From the NCBI RefSeq assembly GCF_027352905.1, contig NZ_DAIEIF010000019.1:1-64000 (forward strand): a stretch of 64,000 nt of DNA, read 5' to 3'. The notes under the pieces were generated by a model. The model worked only from the letters and a program-made list of their open reading frames with translations. It did not search any database and was not told the DNA's origin. How positions within the stretch are numbered: position 1 is the first letter of the stretch; the number at the start of each line of letters is the position of its first letter. Of this stretch, positions 62,501 through 64,000 are shown one piece after another. This DNA is from Acidocella sp. (GTDB lineage: Bacteria > Pseudomonadota > Alphaproteobacteria > Acetobacterales > Acetobacteraceae). A program made the translations under genes and the position numbers.

Positions 62501-62610
62501 TGCTGCACCGGCAGGGTGAACACCGCGCGCAGCCCCAGCACCAGGATCAGCACCGAGACGGCGAGGGAGAGCACCGGCCGGGCGATGAACAGGTCGGTGA
62601 GGCGCTTCAT
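59542..62610 (-). CDS. RND multidrug efflux permease (HAE1 type)
   Basis: A 1022-residue inner-membrane RND pump. N-terminal FIARPVLSLAVSVLILVLG, proton-relay pair in LVVDDAIIVVENV, porter subdomains in two halves, and SKHGILMTEVANEARQRG with RLRPILMTTAAMVVGVLPL in the second half. About 12 transmembrane segments. Co-transcribed with the adaptor and outer-membrane genes; drives export of drugs or aromatic toxins. Confidence 0.93.
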   Translation of the reverse strand: MKRLTDLFIARPVLSLAVSVLILVLGLRAVFTLPVQQFPQTENAVITVSTTYPGAAPATIAGFVTTPLENAIAQVSGIDYMTSTSQTSLSTITVNLVLNHNPDAALSEISARVNSVLNQLPSGTQQPVITLAVGQEVDAMYIGFRSTALRANQITDYITRVVQPQLQAVAGVQTAEILGGQNYAMRIWLDPRKLASFGLTPTDVWNALAANDFISALGNTKGTMTQVSLDATTGLHSPEEFRQLILRQQNGALIRLRDVASVELGADSYEQHVTFNNKAGVYIGIKVAPQANLLAVIGGIRRVMPQIEANLPTGLEGRVVYDSTVFVHASIREVAASLVEALLIVTLVVFAFLGSPRSVLIPVVAIPLSLIGTFGMMAALGFSINLLTLLALVLAIGLVVDDAIIVVENVHRHLDLGERPARAARMAAAELGGPIVAMTVVLIAVYVPIAFQTGLTGALFTEFALTLAGAVTISAVVALTLTPMLSARFLRHIDRAQPNWEGRLINAIDAGFARLHRAYTRLLEASLETLPVTLVFAALVLASIYFLVQGAAAELAPQEDQGVVLLASTSAPDATISQRAMWDTHLNAALLAYPDVSDTFQIDVPGTNILGAVLKPWGTRRPAPRLQTLMQQTANEVDAGQQVVAFPIPALPGASGLPVQFVIKSTGGFGQLYPESQALLAAALKSGKFIFLQSDLKLDQPQATVVVDRDKAAALGLSMSDVGAALSQALGGGYVNYFDLDGRSYKVIPQTERRARLNVADLENYYVLSANGINVPLAAIATIRQSVIPETLNHFQQQNSATIQGVAAPGVAEADALATLRGLAGRTLRPEDSLDYGGPMRQFVQTSSAFIFTFVFAVIIIFLALAALFNSFRDPFIILVSVPMSIAGAMVFIYVGFYGLSLNIYTEVGLVTLMGLVSKHGILMTEVANEARQRGMGKRAAIEYAANIRLRPILMTTAAMVVGVLPLIFASGAGAASRYAMGMVIAGGLAIGTLFTIFVVPAVYLVLSGEHAPGEAKGDNEA

Positions 62611-62617
62611 CCCCGCC

Positions 62618-63766
62618 TCATTCGTTCGGCGGGCTGGGGCTGGCGTCGTTGGCGGGCTGCACCTCGTTATTGATGACCACCGCCGCGCCGTTATGCAGCT
62701 TCACCTGTCCGGCCGTCACCACCTCATCGCCGGGCCGCACCCCGGCCAGCACCTGCACCTGGTCGCCGCGCGTCGCCCCCAGCGTCACGAAGACCTGTTC
62801 CGCCACCAGCGCCGCGTGGCCCGCCGCATCCTTGCCCCGCCGCACCAGATAAACCGTGTCGCCATAAGAGCTGTAGGCGATGGCGGCTTGCGGCAGGGTG
62901 ACGGCCCGGACCGGCGCGCCGCTCTCCACCGAGACGGCGGCGAACATGCCCGGGCGCAGCCTCAGGCCGGGATTGGGGAGCGTGGCCCGCACCGCGACGG
63001 AGCGGGTGGCGGCGTCCACCGTCGCGCCGATGGCGCTGATCCGCGCCGCAAACAGCGCGCCGGGATAGGCGTCGACCCCCAGATCCACGGCCTGTCCCGG
63101 CGCCAGAAGGGCGAGGGCCTGCTGGGGCAGATAAAAATCCACGAAAAGCGGGTCGAGCTGCTCCAGCGTCACGATCGCCGTGCCGGGCTGGAGATACTGG
63201 CCGAGATTGACCTGCCTGATGCCGAGCCGCCCGGCAAAGGGCGCGCGCACCACCTTCTCGGCCATCAGCGCCCGCTGCGCCGCCACCTGGGCAAGGGCGG
63301 AATCGAGATTGGCGCGGTCGGTATCCACCACCGCCTGGGAGACGGCCTCGGCGGCGAATTGCTTCTGGTCGCGCGCATAGGTGATGGCGTCGAGCCGGGC
63401 CGCCGCCTCCAGCTGGGCGAGCACGGCGGGGTCGTTATTGGGCCGCAGCGTCAGCAGCACCTGCCCCGCCCGCACATCCTTGCCGGATTCGAAGCCGATC
63501 GTATCGACGATCCCGCCGATCTCGGCGGAAAGCGGCGCGCCGTTGATGGCGGTGATGGTGCCGATGGATGAGAGGGTGGGCTGCCACAGGCTCGTCGCCG
63601 CCTCGATGGTGGCGACGCTCTGCACCTGGTTGGCGAAGCCCTTGAGAATATGGCCGATGATGAGGCTGCGCAGCACGCCCCATCCGATCAGCAGGGCCGC
63701 CGCCACCCCCAGCGCCGCCAGCATCACGGCCATGCGCCGCCCCGTTCCCGCCCCCTTGCCGCTCAT
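62618..63766 (-). CDS. RND membrane-fusion (periplasmic adaptor) protein
   Basis: A 382-residue adaptor. One N-terminal transmembrane anchor (RMAVMLAALGVAAALLIGWG), a lipoyl/barrel-sandwich segment (SAEIGGIVDTIGFESGKDVRAGQ), a coiled-coil hairpin and VVRAPFAGRLGIRQVNLGQYL. The ATG at 63766 overlaps the upstream gene's stop (ATGA). It ends eight bases before the permease start. Confidence 0.92.
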   Translation of the reverse strand: MSGKGAGTGRRMAVMLAALGVAAALLIGWGVLRSLIIGHILKGFANQVQSVATIEAATSLWQPTLSSIGTITAINGAPLSAEIGGIVDTIGFESGKDVRAGQVLLTLRPNNDPAVLAQLEAAARLDAITYARDQKQFAAEAVSQAVVDTDRANLDSALAQVAAQRALMAEKVVRAPFAGRLGIRQVNLGQYLQPGTAIVTLEQLDPLFVDFYLPQQALALLAPGQAVDLGVDAYPGALFAARISAIGATVDAATRSVAVRATLPNPGLRLRPGMFAAVSVESGAPVRAVTLPQAAIAYSSYGDTVYLVRRGKDAAGHAALVAEQVFVTLGATRGDQVQVLAGVRPGDEVVTAGQVKLHNGAAVVINNEVQPANDASPSPPNE

Positions 63767-64000
63767 GGAATCACTCCGCAACATGCCGAGGCGACATCCC
63801 GCCGGTGCCACCAGCCGCCCCCCAGCGCCTGGTAGAGCGCCGCCGTATCGGCGAGCCGCGCCGCCCGCGCCCGCACCGCCGCCATCACCGCGTTCTCATA
63901 GCTCGTCTCCGCCGTCAGCACGGCGGTGAAGGATTGCCCGCCCAGCCGGTATTGCGCCTCGGTGACGCCGAGGCTGCGCGCCGCCGCCTGGCGGGCGAGA
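63763..64000 (-). CDS. Outer-membrane efflux factor (NodT/OprM type), 5' part outside window
   Basis: Reading in from base 64000 on the minus strand gives the last 78 residues of an outer-membrane factor: AARSLGVTEAQYRLGGQSF, SYENAVMAAVRARAARLADTAALYQALGGGWW, then the stop at 63763. The periodic Tyr/Leu pattern and the terminal LYQALGGGW are typical of NodT-type factors. First gene of the tripartite efflux operon visible here. Confidence 0.8.
   Translation of the reverse strand, partial: LARQAAARSLGVTEAQYRLGGQSFTAVLTAETSYENAVMAAVRARAARLADTAALYQALGGGWWHRRDVASACCGVIP

Noticed and set aside
60229-62673. 814-codon open frame on the plus strand
   Set aside because: Antisense shadow of the RND permease; composition is low complexity (His, Arg, Gln, Gly) with no recognisable motif.

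Overview
The window is GC-rich (strong third-position G/C bias, frequent GTG/TTG starts, long spurious antisense frames) and its conserved genes (ctaA, folE-apaG, ispE, dnaB-alr, mlaEF, accD-folC, rpsF-rpsR-rplI, the hopanoid gene hpnK, comF, radC) point to an alphaproteobacterium. Acetobacteraceae/Rhodospirillales is the best guess, but that is inference. No insertion sequence, integrase, CRISPR array or rRNA was seen.

Layout. (1) 1-7.3 kb holds housekeeping genes: tldD (cut by the window edge), two tandem heme A synthase homologues, guaD, folE, apaG, a TPR lipoprotein and ispE, then a tRNA-Gln at 7336-7410. (2) 7.5-36 kb is one aromatic-catabolism block that starts right after the tRNA. It contains: a forward operon (NDP-forming acyl-CoA synthetase, cysteine-less thiolase, DUF35, SDR); a reverse operon at 17.2-12.1 kb (Rieske alpha and beta, Ltp2-like thiolase, DUF35, acyl-CoA synthetase); a compact 14-gene reverse operon at 28.5-17.4 kb; a divergent GntR regulator with a ferredoxin reductase, an EthD protein and gluconokinase; and a reverse group (AMP ligase with a frameshift, cyclase, membrane protein, outer-membrane channel). 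(3) 36.5-64 kb is mainly housekeeping: metY, a GlfT2-like glycosyltransferase, then the reverse run dnaB-alr-mlaE-mlaF-[FAD oxidoreductase/patatin fusion]-accD-folC-phosphatase, a Pat-type GNAT/acyl-CoA-synthetase fusion, rpsF-rpsR-rplI with a clear terminator, cfa, an S49 peptidase, hpnK, DUF1178, grxC, comF (frameshifted), a methyltransferase, radC and an RND efflux operon cut by the right edge.

How the genes work together. The 14-gene operon encodes a benzoate/toluate-dioxygenase-like Rieske oxygenase with its own Rieske ferredoxin and the whole catechol meta-cleavage route: catechol 2,3-dioxygenase with a XylT-type ferredoxin, both the hydrolase and the dehydrogenase branches (with tautomerase and decarboxylase), then hydratase, aldolase and acylating aldehyde dehydrogenase to pyruvate and acetyl-CoA. 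The reductase lies across the divergent promoter. A zinc alcohol dehydrogenase, at the place where a cis-diol dehydrogenase is often found, has lost its structural-zinc loop by an out-of-frame deletion. Two thiolase/DUF35 pairs lacking the thiolase nucleophile suggest retro-aldol shortening of CoA-linked side chains.

Items most worth a second look: the 800-residue FAD-oxidoreductase/patatin/DUF3734 fusion inside the mlaEF-accD run; the cysteine-less thiolase/DUF35 modules tied to a second Rieske oxygenase; and the second heme A synthase copy missing the catalytic Glu/His pair.
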